A DNA stretch of 64,000 bases. Source: Epinephelus fuscoguttatus (Eukaryota > Chordata > Actinopteri > Perciformes > Serranidae). The position numbers and the translations under genes are program-made. Shown here in pieces: positions 1-14,406 of this stretch. Each line of letters opens with the position of its first letter. Positions within the stretch are counted from its first letter, which is position 1. The DNA is taken from NCBI RefSeq assembly GCF_011397635.1, contig NC_064753.1, forward strand, positions 42,404,322-42,468,321, read 5' to 3'. The notes beneath the pieces were generated by a model. That model saw only the letters and a list, made by a program, of their open reading frames with translations. It did no database searches and had not been told where the DNA came from.

Positions 1-240
1 AGCTGTCAGTGGCTGCACTGTCAGAGCTCGGCCTTTTGAAAAGAGTAATGAGCAATAAATGTATCATGTAAAGTGTCACATCATCAGTCAATCAATCAAT
101 TTTATTTATAAAGCCCAATATCATCATCTCTCCTCTCTGTAATAGTTTTCCGAAACTGGCAGTGGTTATCTTTGCAGATCCATACAGACAGGTATGATGT
201 GACACTACATGATACATCTATTGCTTGTTCCTCCATTAGA
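1..240 (+). repeat. Interspersed repeat, second copy at about 19075-19215
   Basis: The first 90 bases (CTGTCAGAGCTCGG ... ATCATGTAAAGTGTCA) recur at about 19098-19160, and the following TTTGCAGATC / GATCTGCAAAG part also has a counterpart. The copy here is interrupted by an L2-type tail at 87-123. The family is not identified. Confidence 0.5.
87..123 (-). mobile_element. L2-like LINE 3' tail (minus)
   Basis: TCAATCAATCAATTTTATTT followed by ATAAAGCCCAATATCA is the reverse complement of the 3' end of the LINE at 38941-40437. Only the extreme 3' tail is present, as expected of severe 5' truncation. It sits inside another repeat. Confidence 0.75.
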
Positions 241-393
241 GGAATCTCAACCTGGGGGGCCTGACCTGCACTACAGGGGTCGCCAGAGCTTTACAGGGGG
301 GTCACATTTTTAATTTTAAAGGTCCAGTGTGTAGGATTTAGGGGGATATATTGGCAGAAATGGAATATAATATCATAAGTATATTTTCTTCAG

Positions 394-515
394 TGTATAT
401 GTTTATATCTAAATAGGGAGCGGGTCCTCGCCTCTTACCCAGTGTCAGCTGGGATAGGCTCCAGCCCCTCTGCGACCCCTAACAGAATAAGCAGTTACAG
501 AAAATAGTAAAAAAT
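394..515 (+). repeat. Common fish interspersed repeat fragment
   Basis: The segment GTGTCAGCTGGGATAGGCTC and GACCCCTAA-AGAATAAGC-GTTACAGAAAAT is an abundant fish repeat 3' end. Related stretches occur at 14560-14840 (plus) and 28672-28810 (minus) in this window. Class is uncertain: a SINE or LINE-derived tail. Confidence 0.55.
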
Positions 516-2799
516 GAATTAATGCTGCCATTCATACTCATAATGAACAGCCATGAATCTGATTTCATCAAAGTGACCAGTGGATCTGGACCACATAATC
601 ACACTTTGACAATGTGAGTCAGTCCAATGACGCACAGCAGAGGGGACACATACTGCACCTGCTGGCTTCAGACGACTGTGAAGGAAGTTAGTGAGCTGAA
701 AGTAAAGAACAATACATGCCAGCTGCTGTGGATGACAAACGCTGGACAGATTCAGACATTAAACTTTACACTGCCATCCTGACACCACTGTGTAATCTCA
801 GTCAAACTGTTTTCATCATGTGAGATTAGAAGGTGCGTACTGGGTTGAGGAATTTATACTGAAAGTGAAACCGACAAGAAAAAGAGAAATAAAATGGGTC
901 TGTGTGGGTGTGCCTCCACAAATTGTGGCGAAAGTAGTCCAGACCACGGGTGTGTTGATAAGCCTGTGCAGGATGTGGGTGGCGCAAAACTTAAATTTTG
1001 ACACCAAAATTGCAATACGACAACTACTAATGACTCTCACTGCTTATGCCACTTTTGAGATTAAAAAAGAGCCTGTGTTCATGTCCTTGTAGCCCACTAT
1101 GGCTTTAGAGCAACATATATGGTCTTTGTATGGGTCCTATTTGGGTTGCCAGTCATCCTTAACGTCTAGTATCCTGTGTTGAGCCCAAATGTACATGATG
1201 GCAATTCCATTACAAAGACTAAGACATTTATTTAAATTTGAGAAAAAATATCTAATAAAAGGTTGAAAGCTCCAGCCACAGTCAGAGGAGCTTTCTAATG
1301 CATGTGCACTATGGCCCCAAAACATAGAAACACTGAAAAAGTTTTTTTGATGTATATGCCCCCACTGAGCATCTCTTTTTTTGAATAAATGGGTTCAAAA
1401 CATTCACTTGTCTGGTGTTTTGCTTCACTATATTTGTGTTTTTTCAGTGCTGTGTTTCTTGGATACCTGTTGCTTACAGTCTTGCACCTAGTTGCTGCCC
1501 ATTTATAAAGCTCTAAACTCACTTCAGCGCTGTAGGGGTTCATGCAACAACACAAAGTCCTATCAGGGGTCAACCTACTGCCCATATTTAGACACCAGTG
1601 TCATGTGACTCACCACTGTATCTTTATAGTGGTGACACAGACATAAACAGATGAACAGAAAACAATCAGTGGTACCCCCAGAAATGTTTCATAGGGGTGG
1701 ACCCCATAGGGGTGGACCCCCCCCCCCGTTGGGGTACCTAGCACACAGGTTCGACCGGATTACGCAAACTGTATATATTCTAATCCTCATTTGAAGAAGT
1801 GTTGCAGGGTGTTGTTCCTGTGGGCTACGGCAACACTAAACCCCTGAGCTTGCCTGAGAAGGACTAAATGCACACTCCTGCTATTTTTACATATCCCAGC
1901 CTGTTCTGTTTTGTTCTGAAAACATCAGGGTGCAACATTATTCAGTGGACGATAAATGAGGTGCTGTGTCACCAGTGATGAGGAAACACAGTGAGTGCTG
2001 GACAACAACCCCGCCCACGTTTAACAGTATTGTTTACGGTGGAAACGCTTGGGTCTAGGTACCATGTCTGAAGGGTTATTGTTGGGTCCAAAGGAACCAC
2101 ACCAGAAGTGTTTGGTGAAAACAGGGCTTTACAACTCATTTTGATTCAGATATCCTGAAGTGAGACTTCAACCAACGATAAGACCCTTGTACTGTTAATG
2201 AACAGTATGGTGTTTTTGGGTGGGCGGGGCTTAGCTGGAGACAAAACAATTCTCCACAGACATTGTTCTGTTGGCTTGATTTCAACACTGGAGGAAGATG
2301 ACACAAGCCTCTCTGAATGGGGTACGTTAGGAAATGTTCATTTATTCATTCCGTTCTGGCACAAACTGGACCGTTCGTAAATTCAAAGCTAATTCAGTCT
2401 ATGAAGACGGAGCAGCAGAAAGCTGAGCAGAGTGAATGTATGATTAAATTAACCATTCATTAATTGATGTAGAAATATAACGCTCCGTTTCTTCGACCAA
2501 CAGGGCTCTCATTTTAGTGTATAGAGCATCACACTGATTTTACGAACGCACCATGTCAGGTCATTCACTCTCAGGGATCGTGAGTGTTACTTTAAAATGT
2601 AAACACAGACCAACAGGACCAGACTGAACGACCCGTATGCTCTCACTCAGTGGATGGGTGATGTCACAGGAAGCTTTGTGGTTGATTACTACGCCAATCT
2701 CACAAAGGAGGACCACACTTTCCTCCAGTTTGTTTTGCTATTGAAGCTGACGTTCGCTAATGCGCTAAAAAAGCGTTACGGATAAATCCAATATTCCTC
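516..2799. other. Intergenic, no gene recognised
   Basis: Short ORFs on both strands (for example 820-1092) show no known domain. The AT-rich composition and patchwork look suggest decayed repeats. A C-rich run is at about 1717-1727. Confidence 0.4.
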
Positions 2800-2805
2800 T
2801 TAATA

Positions 2806-4299
2806 CCCTGTAAAACCCACTGTTGCAAATTTACAACATCACTTTTAACAATTCTAAAAAAAAAGGCCTGCAAATATTTTTTTTTTCTCAAGACCACATT
2901 TACATAGTTAATGGGTCCTATTGTTTGTCCTCACAATGCTATTGGATAGAAAAAGTGTTTATAGGTCTGGTCATCTGGCCATGAACTCACTCTACCTGCA
3001 AACTTCCCGTTGAGCTCATCTCCTTTTTTTGCATGACTGGATTTGTCAGGATTAAAGTAAGTAAAATTCATTAAATATTTTTTTGTGTGTTTCTTACAAT
3101 GACTAGAACATGTACATATTTAGTTATTTTGGAAAACATTCATCAAATTTGATTTATAGCTTGTTATGCCTGTGTTGTAATTCTACAACGTTGGGTCAGT
3201 GTGGTAGTCAAAATAGCCTGTGCTTCCTTACACATTACATAAGGTCACTGCACTTCTCACATGGTCACAAATTGAAAAAAAATGTAGTAGAAATTTGAAG
3301 TATTAGATGATTCATTGTAACTAAGCTCTAAATGTGCTTTTCTGTTAAATTTTTACTTAGTTTAGCTTAGACCATAATTAAACACATGAATAAATTGTAT
3401 GGGGTATTTGAAACTCCAGCATCTATAGCAGTATTTGAAACTCCCTGTATCTTTGTAGTTTTTTTTTTTTTTTAACTTCTAAATGATCCTGAGCTATTTT
3501 TCTCAGTGTTGCCCAAGCAGCAGTTTGTAGCATTAGGAGATAGAAAAACAGGTTCTGAATTTTCTGGATTTGTTGGGGGGATGCCTGTTGCATTGTTCAG
3601 GGACAGGTGCGAATGGTCTTGAATGTGAACCTGTAAGTGCTCTGGGGGGATGCATTTGTTTCTTTTAGTATGATAAGCAGAGAGCATAATAGGCCAGCCA
3701 GACAGTATTTTTTGAATGTAGTGGAATTTTGATAAGCATTTGTATTGAAATGATAATACTTATGGACATACTAATGGTAATACTTAGATCTCTACCCTCG
3801 ACACATGGTCTACCACCCTGTCTATTCTTTCTAATAATGGATACACAAACACACTGTGTAGCAAGTGCAATGTTCGCCTGTGCTTCACAGATGAAAAGAA
3901 CAGTTTTAGGGACTGTCACTGCAAGTGAACACAGACTTCATTCAAACCCCATTGAAAGTGACGGAGGAAAAAGTTTTGTAAATACATTGTTTTCTCCAAT
4001 ATTTTTATTAATAAATGCTTATTCATAAAACTATGATTGTTGTGTGATTATTACTCATGATATATACTGTTATGGGGCTTAGTAAGCAATCAACCCTGCA
4101 AATGAATACTTAAATGTTCAAACATAGTGAGTACAAACACAGAAGTTCTGCTCCCAACTGTGCCCAACGTTGCAAATTTACAACATTTCCCTAAAAACTT
4201 ACTAAAATGTAAAAAATTTGAAAACTCTCTAATTTCTACATCAGAGGCCTCCTAAAACAATATCTGCTCATTTTTTTTCTATATCTGGGTCTTACAGGG
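2806..4299. mobile_element. Non-autonomous DNA transposon with TTAATA flanks
   Basis: Inverted ends CCCTGTAAAACCCA and TGGGTCTTACAGGG are flanked on both sides by TTAATA (2800-2805 and 4300-4305). Subterminal GTTGCAAATTTACAAC motifs sit near both ends (about 2822 and 4170). The TTAA inside the duplication suggests piggyBac or Kolobok type, but the perfect repeat is 6 bp. No transposase is visible in 1494 bp. Confidence 0.65.
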
Positions 4300-4305
4300 T
4301 TAATA

Positions 4306-4979
4306 CCTCCCCAGTTTCTGATGAGGTGGACATGATAACCCTGAATACACATAACGTTATTCATCCCCACAACAGGAAATACTTTCCCCCAACCTGATAT
4401 GAACGTCCAGCCCTTACATCTTATCGCATGTTAGCTGTGATTGTTTATGACAGGCAGCTGGTTTGCGATAAAATTTAAGTTTTGAGCCATGACTCCTTCT
4501 ATTCTGGCTCTCAGTAACACAGCAAGACGACATTTTGAGACTCCTGTGTAGCCTACAGCCCTGTGCTGGAGAGTCGTGTTTTGTCTTTAATGAAATGACA
4601 TCATCGTGACTCCGGCACTGAAAGGGTCTGTTGTATCAAGGGGGCCATGTCCCCCTCTGGCCATCCCTTGGGTGCACCACTGATAAAGACAGACACATAA
4701 AAACCTTCAAATAACTTAAACATATTAAACAGTTTCATTCACAAAAACAATGATGACGTCACTCCCATTAGGAATAAACAGTGTAGGAATGCAGTATTTT
4801 CACATTTCATTGCATCTCCCTGACACCATATGGGCCAACATGGACATCCGGTATGTCCGCAAAGTTATTACTTCAAACAGATTAGATAACAGCAGAGACA
4901 GTGTGGTTTTAATGTGGACGGTACTCATGGGGATTGTTTGTTTTCTGTGTGATTTCCTCGAAGCTTGATTCCCACCGGG
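4306..4979. other. Intergenic upstream of bax-like copy 1
   Basis: No gene recognised. It contains the distal upstream region of copy 1. Short ORFs on both strands overlap each other without domain similarity. Confidence 0.35.
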
Positions 4980-5188
4980 GGAAAACGAGGCGTGCCACCC
5001 GGTGGCCGCTGCGCGCTTCCGCGTCACTTCCTTGTTCTTCAGTGGAAGGCGAAAACTTTTCACGGGTCCGAGACGTCCGGGGTAGCCACTTTGTTTTCGG
5101 TGAAGCCAGCGTTAAATGTTGTAACCAAACATCTAATTCCTCCTTCATTGCTCCGAGCTCGCTCCGAGCCGACACAGAGTTAGAAGTT
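4980..5188 (+). promoter_or_regulatory. baxb: Probable promoter/5'UTR of bax-like copy 1
   Basis: Sequence here is richer in G+C and CpG than its surroundings, with no TATA box near the ATG. The stretch from about 5025 up to the ATG is recognisably related to 29385-29537 in front of copy 2 (shared CAGTGGAAGG-like, AACCAAA-ATCTA and GAAGTTATGGCTGACAGCCG blocks). So the promoter-proximal region was duplicated with the gene. The exact transcription start cannot be read. Confidence 0.5.
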
Positions 5189-8100
5189 ATGGCTGACAGC
5201 CGAGAAGAAGAGGACCGAGAAGGACACCAGGAGCCTCAGGGCGCCGTGGGTGGGGAAGGTATGTGAAGCCATGTCAGGTGTAACAGACCAGCTGAAGCGA
5301 CCATTTTTTCACTAAAACCGAACTTTGTTGGATTTCCTCTGAACGTTAGTGTCTAATTTAACTTCCTGGTGACGTCATGTTATCTTATCAAGGACGGAGA
5401 GACGTTTGTGTCGAAGTTTGCTTCCTCTCGTCACCCTCACTTTCACCCCTGGCCCAAACCTCACCCTAACGTCAATCAGGTATCTGTGCCACAGCTACCC
5501 AAAACCTAACCACCGTGCATACAGAAGGAAACCGCAGTATCTGAGGAGGAACAGGGCTGTATCTGAGGTGTATTTGAACCTTGAGCTAGCGTCAGCTGTG
5601 TTGTGTAAGACTACCTGACATTTATCACGTTACCTGGTGAGAGAGACAGCTTTACTGCAGTTCCTGTGGTTACCCCCACCCCCAAAATGGAGATCAAACA
5701 CTGAACAATATGACTGTGGTTCTTTTGATGTGTATCTTATGACATAGCAGTCAGGGGTGTAAGTAAGTAAGTATAACCAGTGCAGGCAGTAAGGTTGCAC
5801 TGGGGCCCCGGGGGAGGTGCAGTAGTTGTAGCCGGGGTGTAAATCACCAGTTACATCACAATACAATATTATATTGACTCTTTGGACAACGATATGATAT
5901 TTGCTGATATTACAAAGTCTGCCATGATATGATTTGATGCGATTAAGGGGCCTGCGATCGATATGAGACAATACCATCTGACCATTTAACACAGCCTGTC
6001 ACAGACGAAGCCGCCATCTGTTTATTTTTTGTAGTGATGGCGAGATGAAGCTTCTTGAAGCCTTTCAGCCGAATGGTTCACAAAAAGGTTCATTTCTCAA
6101 GGCTTCATGTGCACACAAACCCCCCTGCTGATCAAAGACTGTTGGTGTGTCTCAAATCACATACCTCCGTTAGTATACTTCCATGTAGTATACTATGTGC
6201 ACTATGTATTCATTGGCGTAGGTTGTACGCAGATTTCAACAGGGTAGTGTTGTCTCAAACCAAACACTGCCGTTGTGCACTCACCGGAAATGACGACCGC
6301 AAATTAGCTAGTTAGCAAACTAGCATTAACGTTATCGTTCGCGGTACCAAATCATTACAGACTGCTAAATGAACCTAATAAACATACTGCTGGCTTATAC
6401 CCGACAACAGTATAGTGGTGCTTAGTACAAAAAACACATGTATTTGTACAATGAAGCGGGGTTCACGGTCGCACAGTCCTATTTGCAGTTTGAAAAGTGG
6501 TCCCTCCCCTTTCGCTACGTAGCCAAGATGGCGACCATTGAGTGCGAGAAGTGTCCATAGTTCCACACTCAACTTCTTGACCATTTTGAGTGCGCCATCT
6601 GGGTACTCACAGTGCGCTGCATTTTTCCATACTTCTCAGTGTGAACGCACTTATGCACTCAAAATATTAAGTGTATGTACAGAAGTATGCGATTCGAGAC
6701 ACAGCATGTGAAACAGCCAGATATATTATAGGTAATTTTATCAATCTGTAACACTCAAGACTAAAAAAAAACTTGTGGGCAACAGCACTCACAAAAGACA
6801 AAAAAAGTTCGGCCTAAGCCTTCTTCAGTGTATCAAACAGAGACAAAGACACTGAAAGCCTGCTATATACACTGGTAAAGTTCTAGCACCAATCACAATG
6901 CAAGGTATAATGAGAGGCAATAGAAACCATCTGTGTTGCAGCTGCAGCCAATGACAGGCTGACACAGAACAATTGTCAAGGCTGTTGCACCTGAGTCAGT
7001 CCATTAATAGAAACATGCAAATACACTGAAAACATAAGAACATACAAGTTATACAGACTCTGACTAGTTGAATGGGAAAAGGGGAGAATTAAAGTGACTG
7101 AAAAAAAGGCTGAAAAAAGCTTTTAAGTCACTGGACATAACTCAACTAGGGACTAAGAGAACCCCAGCTGAATAGTCAGAACCTAACACACACCAGTCTC
7201 AATATTCAAAAATATAAAGTAGGAAAAGTTGAAATGATTACAGGGCTCCACTAATCTATCCATAATATTGAGACACTCAAGACTGTCCTTCAACAGTGCA
7301 GCCATGTGAATGACAAATAAAAGAAATCAGTTCATCTTAATAAATGCATTTCATGTATCCTTCATGTATTCATTCATATAAATGAAATTTCTATTTTTGT
7401 TTAGTGAATTATGGGTCTGTAACATGACAATACAATGGAATCTAATATTACGTGTCAATTTTTTTTATCAATAAATAGTTTTGTCAACTTTTGAATAACT
7501 CATGATAGGGGAACAATTGTTTTCAAACTGTTGCAGTGTTTAAACAAGGTATGGGGCGGTGAATGTGCTCGTGAACATGAAGAAGGCAGTGCATTTGTTT
7601 GTGCAACTTAGGGACTTTATTCCTTTTATTCAGAAACAAAATATATTCAACTGTGCTGGGGTCCAGATGATTCCTCCTTTTAGAAACAATTTCTCCTGCT
7701 TTGGTGAAAACTATAGTATAGTACATTGCATAACAAACATAAAACACATGTCATAATGTTACTGAAAGTGTACTTACCTTATTGGGAGAGGTTAGATCAA
7801 AATGTTCCCACACTTTCTCTTTCTCACATCAAAATAAGCAGCAGTATAACAAAATGCACCTCTGTGTCACACACAAACCAACAAATCGCCAACACTAACC
7901 CACAAAGTGTGAACGGATCCATAGTGGTTTAAATATGTTCATAAATCGCGCCAATACTCGAACCACTTCCTGAACCAGCGAGGCTTCAAACGTCATCAGT
8001 GACACAAGCATTGATACGCGTTCACTAAACACTTCCAGGATTTCCCGACACACGCTTTGAAGCACCAGCATGGTACGACCCATCACTACTTTTTTGCTTT

Positions 8101-9996
8101 TGGCCATAAAAGATAAAAAACAACACATAAATAATGTAAATAATTGCAACCACTTAAGTGCAGTAAGGTTTACTTTATAGTGACTCCAGCTAACACAGTA
8201 AACAGCACATGGGATGAGTTAGCCTTCAGGGCTTTCTGCTTTCGGCTTTCAAAGCGTTTCAACCCAAACCATCATCTTTTTCCTTAAACTTCAGGTCTAT
8301 CTGGCTTAAAACCCTGAAGGCAAACTACTCCTTCTTTTTTCAGGTGATCACTGTTAAAACAGAGCAGCTAATGTTGCTGTAGTGAGAAGTTAGCGGAGTG
8401 AGACAGCCGTGCAGGCGGGTAACGTTACGACGTGTTTATTCTCATAACGACTTTGTTTATGTACAACATGCTCTGTCTGTTGTCCTGTATGTTCTCTGAA
8501 ATCCAAATTATTTCCACGCTGCTGATATATTCCCAAGTAAAAATACGCTAACCTCATCAATCTGCCCACTCTTGTTTGATTGTGACACAGACTTTCAAAA
8601 TAAAAGCGTATCCTAAAGATGACAATATGGATCTATGTTTTCACTTTGCATCGGTTATACTGAAACATTGATCATTGAATCGATATATCGATCTACATCG
8701 ATGGATCGTTACACCCCTACTATATAGTGGACTCAAAGTATCCCACAATCCACCGTGAAAAGTAGTGTACAACCAGTGGTTACTAACCAGGCAGTATATC
8801 CCATCATGCATTGCGTCATAGGAATGAACGGACTATATGGGACGGACACTAAGACGGACTAAGGATGGACGAGGGGAGAGAGAGCAACCCGTTACAACCT
8901 GTTGTACATGTTTAACTTACAATGACGTTTAAGTTTGTTTTACCAGTTTTTCATTGCCGTGTAATAAACTGTCTGTTTAACGTGTAGTTGTCGGTCCCTG
9001 AAAAAATTAAAATAAATTGGCAGTTGATTTTCTCAAGTGACTCTTAAAACAAACTTCAACACATTAAAGGTTAAACGGAAAATTTACTGACATTAGTAGG
9101 ACATGCTGCTCTGTCTCCACCTGTCTCTCTGCCACTGTTATGTTAGTAATATGTTAAATGTGAGCAGAGCAGCACATCTCGCAACACAACACAAGCAGCC
9201 AAAGTACTTTGTAATGTTATTTATCAACTGTAGAAAAATAGTGTTTTTTCATGTTACAGATGAGCTCACTATATAGTCCTCTACTGAACTCCCTACATAG
9301 TCAGTAGGGAATGAGTGAATGATTTCAGACACAGCCAATGTTTTGGGTGGAGAATGGGCCCTTATGAGAGATTGCCACCTTGAAAATATACCTGTGTTCA
9401 AAGAAGAACTCTCGTTAAATTAAAAGCAGTGCCATTTGCTTAGGGCTGCCTCCTAATAGTAGACCAAATGTTAGTCAACTAGAAAGGTCACTAGTCGGCT
9501 AAATTCCAATGGTCACTTAGTCCCAGGAAAAAAAAACGTAAAACTCTATTAGGAGCTGCACCTTGTCAAAATAAATCAAAACCTATGTGACTGGACCATG
9601 TGGGAATTAGGGGTGAGTTCGTGTACAAAAATCTTTTAACGTTTAGAGTGGGTCATTTTTTCATGTACACGTGTACACGGGTTTCACCGCTGGGTGGTGC
9701 TATTGCATTATACCAGTAAAGCTCCAGTTATCCGAACACCAATCGAACGGGCCATTTAGCCAACGGTTACAGGCCGCCACACCGAAATATCGCCATTCTG
9801 ACGGTCCGCCATCCCAAATTCTGGTCCCTGAGTCCTGACAGTAAGCTATGGCGAGCCTGTAGAAGCAGTATTTCCCATGCATGTCAGCGATTTTCCCCGG
9901 GGATGCACGCGAGTAATTCAGGCTGACATTACCTGTTTTTCAGTGAACTCCTCTGGTAATTGTATTAAAAGGCATGGCATATAGGTCCACAGTAAC

Positions 9997-10028
<32 letters not shown>

Positions 10029-13000
10029 GTTATTATTATTGGGTCTTATAAGAGTGGGCTACAATGAGTACCTGGCCATTAAATCACAGCATCTGTGGTG
10101 AGAGGACACGGAATTGTGTGCGCTTTTACGCACACGGGTCAAGGCGATTACGGATATTTGATGTGGGAAAGATGTAGCCAGATTTATTAGCTGTTTTTAA
10201 GCGGCACCGAGATACGTGGCTCGTCCGTCCGACTGTCCGTAGTCATGTGCGCCACTTCACCACCAACTTGTGCGTATAAGCGCAAACAATTCCGTGTCCT
10301 CTCACCGCCGATGCTGTGATTTGATGGCCCGGTACTCATTGTAGCCCACTGGCAAACGACCCCCTTAACAACTGCGCCTTTTTAATAGAACGGAGCACGT
10401 ACGCTACGCCTGTTGCTAAACGCGGTCTCACACCATTTCTTGTCATTTTCACAGTCTATCACAGTTAGTCAACTAAAAAAAATGTTTTTCGTGTACTAAT
10501 TTTTCATAACCGTTTATGATCTCAAACACGTGTAAACGTGTACACGGACTCACCCCTAGTGGGAGTTAAATTTGAAAGGACAGACACAAGAAGTGGCCAC
10601 GCTCAGCAGTCAGACAGGAGTCGGGTCAGGCAGTAAATACAAAGTGTGGGATCATTTTGAAAAGGTGAAGGACGAACCAAAGGTGATATGTAAACTCTGC
10701 AGACAAACATTTGCCTATCATTGGTTGACATCGTGACATATTAAGTTGCGCATAATTAAGGGCGGGCCCCTTTGACTGACAGGCTGTCTTTCTGATAGAG
10801 TCCACAAACCAATGGGTGACATTACAGTAGCTATGTCCATTATTTTTACAGTCTTTATTGAGCACAATATTATCTTGCTCCCAGTTTGGTAGCGCTGTAA
10901 AGAGCAGCCACGTCTAATTGACTGCCACACAGCAGAGCCCCACATAAGGATGATGCCTGCAGCAGGCCCTTCTTGTGATCCACCAGACCCCAAAGAGTGG
11001 CAAAGCCTTGTTTTCATCAGGAGTCCCGTTCTGTTCAGTTTGGTACACATTAAATTGTTTGTTTGCCATTTTCATCTTGAAAAATTGTGGATGATATGTC
11101 CATTATTTTTACAGTCTATGCTCTGTGTAAATAATCAAATGTTCTCCCTGATGTGGAGACACCACAGAGATCTCGCTGGCTCTTAGGTTAAACACGGTAA
11201 AAAAAAAACACTCCCTCCTCAGTGACAGAATCTGTTAATAACGTCAGGGTGGTTGATGATGTTAGCTTCCCCAAGGATCATAAACCAAAAGGTTTTTGGA
11301 CCTTTTTACTCTTGATGGCAAATAAGTAATCCCAAGCCTCATTTTGTTCTGTTGAAACAACAAGTAAGGTGGACCTGCAACCTATGGCTGCACTGCCACT
11401 TGGACACCAGCAATGCAGTGTGTGTCCTATCTGTCAGGCACCACATGACTACCCCTACATCTGTGCATTATTCTGCTCAAAACATCTCATATACTTGCCA
11501 AAAAAAATACATTGTTAGAGAACATCACACAAGATGCTGTGTCTTAGAGCTGGTTCAGTGCTGCTGGTCTAACTTACTGTCGTCAGGTTTTCAGATTAGC
11601 TCTTGAATATATGTCGATTGAACGTGAGCATTATAAAGAGCCTTAAAGGCCTTTTGTCTGCTCTACCCGGTAATTAAAGTGCAGCTGGTGACAAACAAAG
11701 CAATAAAACAGGCAGATATTTGCCTGAGTCAGGACAGTGTGAGTCTGTAGGTCTGCTGGAGCTGAGAGAGCTGCCCGCTTAAGTCTGGACGAGGTTTCAG
11801 AATTTATTTAAGGTACAACTGCAACAAAACCTTTTCCTTTCAATACACAAAACAAATGTGTGATTCTCAAGTAATGAAAACGGCTTAATTATGGGGTTAA
11901 TAGTCTCACCACCAGACAATCAGAGATCTCCGCCTTCTGATAGTCTGGGAACACTCCTTTCTAAAGTGTGTTTAACACACCGGCGAAAACGGTCGGCAAC
12001 AAAGCAACGCCTCTTGCATTTTTGAAAAGGACACGCCTTCTCGGAAATGTGCAATCCCCCTTTTCTCGTCCGCAAGGAAACAAACACACAGAGAGCTTGA
12101 AAATGGATGCCGAGAGATTAAACTCCGTTTTATCAAACGTGTGCTCATCCGTGAAGAAAATATTTTTTCCAGCGGATGTCTTAGTTATAACATGATTGAG
12201 CTAACTGCAGTAGTCTCATGTCGTATCTGACAACGGGAGGCTTTTAACAGATGACGTCCTGATGTTAGCTTTGCTGCTAGTGTTAGCTGTCCCTGTCCGC
12301 TGCAGCCACTGATGCTTTCTAGACATCGTGATTTCCCAAAACTGAATAAATACCACACATAGCAACACAAAACTTCTTTGCTAGCTCAATCATGTTGTAA
12401 CTATGATATCCGCTGGACAAGATTTTTTTTTCACGGACCGTGTAATGAGTTATTACCTATTACAGACATCGCTAACAGCTAACAGGGCTAACAGCTAACG
12501 GTTAGCCCAGCTAAACGTGCACACAGAAATAGTAATGTTTGTTCAATCATTGTGTTTATAGACTTTACAAACATCGGATTAGTCTAAACGGTGATACAGT
12601 GATGTGAAAAATGTGAGATTGCCGCAAACGCGACAAACATCCACTAACTTTGATGCCGTTTTCTGCGAGCGCGACTTGAGCCATTTTGTACCGCTACATG
12701 TGTCTCTAGTCGGACTATGTTTACGAGCACAAGAGTTCAGCGAGCCACCAAAGGACCGCCCTGCAGATTTACTATTGGTTCTGCAACGTAGGGAGTTTTT
12801 TTAAATTCTGAAATTGTATCCGCCCATCTAAACACAAAATCACGGAGAAAGTCATTAGTCTTTAGTGAAGCAAAGTGTCGAAAGACTGACTTGTGAGTCT
12901 ATGGGGTTAAAGACTGGACTCATGACGGCACGTGATTTGCCGATGATATAATTGGGACAGCGACGTCACACTGAGACATTTGTGGAAAACTTTTTAACAA

Positions 13001-14375
13001 TAGCCTAAATCAAAAAGAGAAACTTTTGAAAGCAGCTGTTGCAGTTGTGAATTTTCACTCATAATTTGAAAAAAGAGTTGCCAATAAAGGCAACAAAGAC
13101 AGCTTAAATTGTTGAGAGAATGTTTGGCAGACCAGACTCCAAACCTTTTAATAACACGTTACTATTTCCCCAACTATCGGACATTGTTATGTACTTGTAA
13201 TCAAAAGACATGTTTCATTTTGCCATTTTTGGAAAAAGTTGGTAAAGTTGTGGTAAAGAGCATTTAAATCACATGGAAATTGCACTGCCAAATGTTACAT
13301 TAAGTCTGTATTCTTATGGTATTTTAGTTGTAGACATAACTTTCGTTTTATCTGTGTTGAATAATTTTTTTTTTTTAAAATAATTTCAGTGTATAAATGA
13401 TGTACATAGTTTTGTTGATACAGATCTGAAAAAATCATATTCAGCGTCAGTAATTTTAATAGCAAACTGTTTGTAAAATGTTGTTAAATTATAGCCTAAA
13501 CAATATTTTAGCAGACTTATTAAAGTTGTTGCACAAAGTAAAACTTTTGTATACATTTAAACATCAGTTAAATGGTGATTGAAATGATTGCAGGAAATTA
13601 ACCCATCCTCTCATTGTTTCAGATGTTATTGATGATCCCATCCTGGAGCAAGGAGCAGTGGTCCTCAGAGGGTAAGTCTCATCATAATAACTTTATTATA
13701 ATTGTATTACATATAGGCCTATATTTTATCTCCAAGTGCACATCACACACTGAGCGAGCCGCCTGTTAATGACGCTGTGGGCTAATGGGCATGTAGCTAC
13801 TTCCATGTTTCAGATGATACGTCATGTTTGTAGTCGACCAATGAAGATGAGTTTACATATCACCTTGGGTTCGTCCTTCGCCTTCTCAAAATGATCCCAC
13901 ACTTTGGATTTCCTGCCCGACATGTTATTAACTAGCCTGTGGAATAACCGCAGGTACCAGCCCTGGAAATTAGGGGCCATACACATGCTGCGTCTTAAAC
14001 TGCCTAGAAAACGCGAGGTCAGGCTCTGGGTGCTACTCTCGTGGCTCTTTTGTGGCAGCTTTCAAGAGCGCTGCGGCAGGTTGTGTCAGAGGTTGCTAAG
14101 CAACCTTAACAAGCATCCTATAGCCTATTTACCTGAAATCCCTAGTGCAGAGCTGATCTTCTTCCAGGAGCTGTTTATAAGTGTGTAGGCCTGTCGTCTG
14201 GGGGGGCAGATGTAAAGCTCTGGGTAGCCCTGCACTAACATGATCAACTTTTCCGTACTTATCAGACTGAATATTTACAGAAGAAGGGAAAGATATCTGT
14301 TGTCTGTGACTGGTTTGTAACCTGACCTCTCACATGGTCCAGTCATATAGGTTTTGGCTTATTTTGGCAAGGCAC

Positions 14376-14406
<31 letters not shown>

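Larger units (their letters stand above)
5834..8717. mobile_element. Outer hAT-like MITE/transposon in bax copy 1 intron 1, with nested insertions
   Basis: Ends read GGGGTGTAA and TTACACCCC. The right end (CATCGATGGATCGTTACACC) is typical of a common fish hAT MITE family. Between the ends lie at least two further elements (6032-8088 and, inside that, 6146-6703). No clear target duplication, and arm similarity beyond the tips is weak, so the pairing of the ends is tentative. Confidence 0.4.
9441..10724 (+). mobile_element. hAT transposon 5' fragment with BED zinc finger, interrupted
   Basis: Starts TAGGGCTGCCTCCTAATAG, matching in reverse the end at 14497 of a second fragment of the same family. 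A BED-finger segment is readable at 10635-10724 ([20 protein letters not shown], then RQTFAYHW). A different MITE (9608-10558) splits the fragment. The rest of the transposase is absent. Confidence 0.65.

Noticed and set aside
820..1092. 90-codon ORF starting MRLEGAYW
   Set aside because: No known domain, an overlapping ORF on the other strand, and a repeat-rich neighbourhood. Not supported as a gene.
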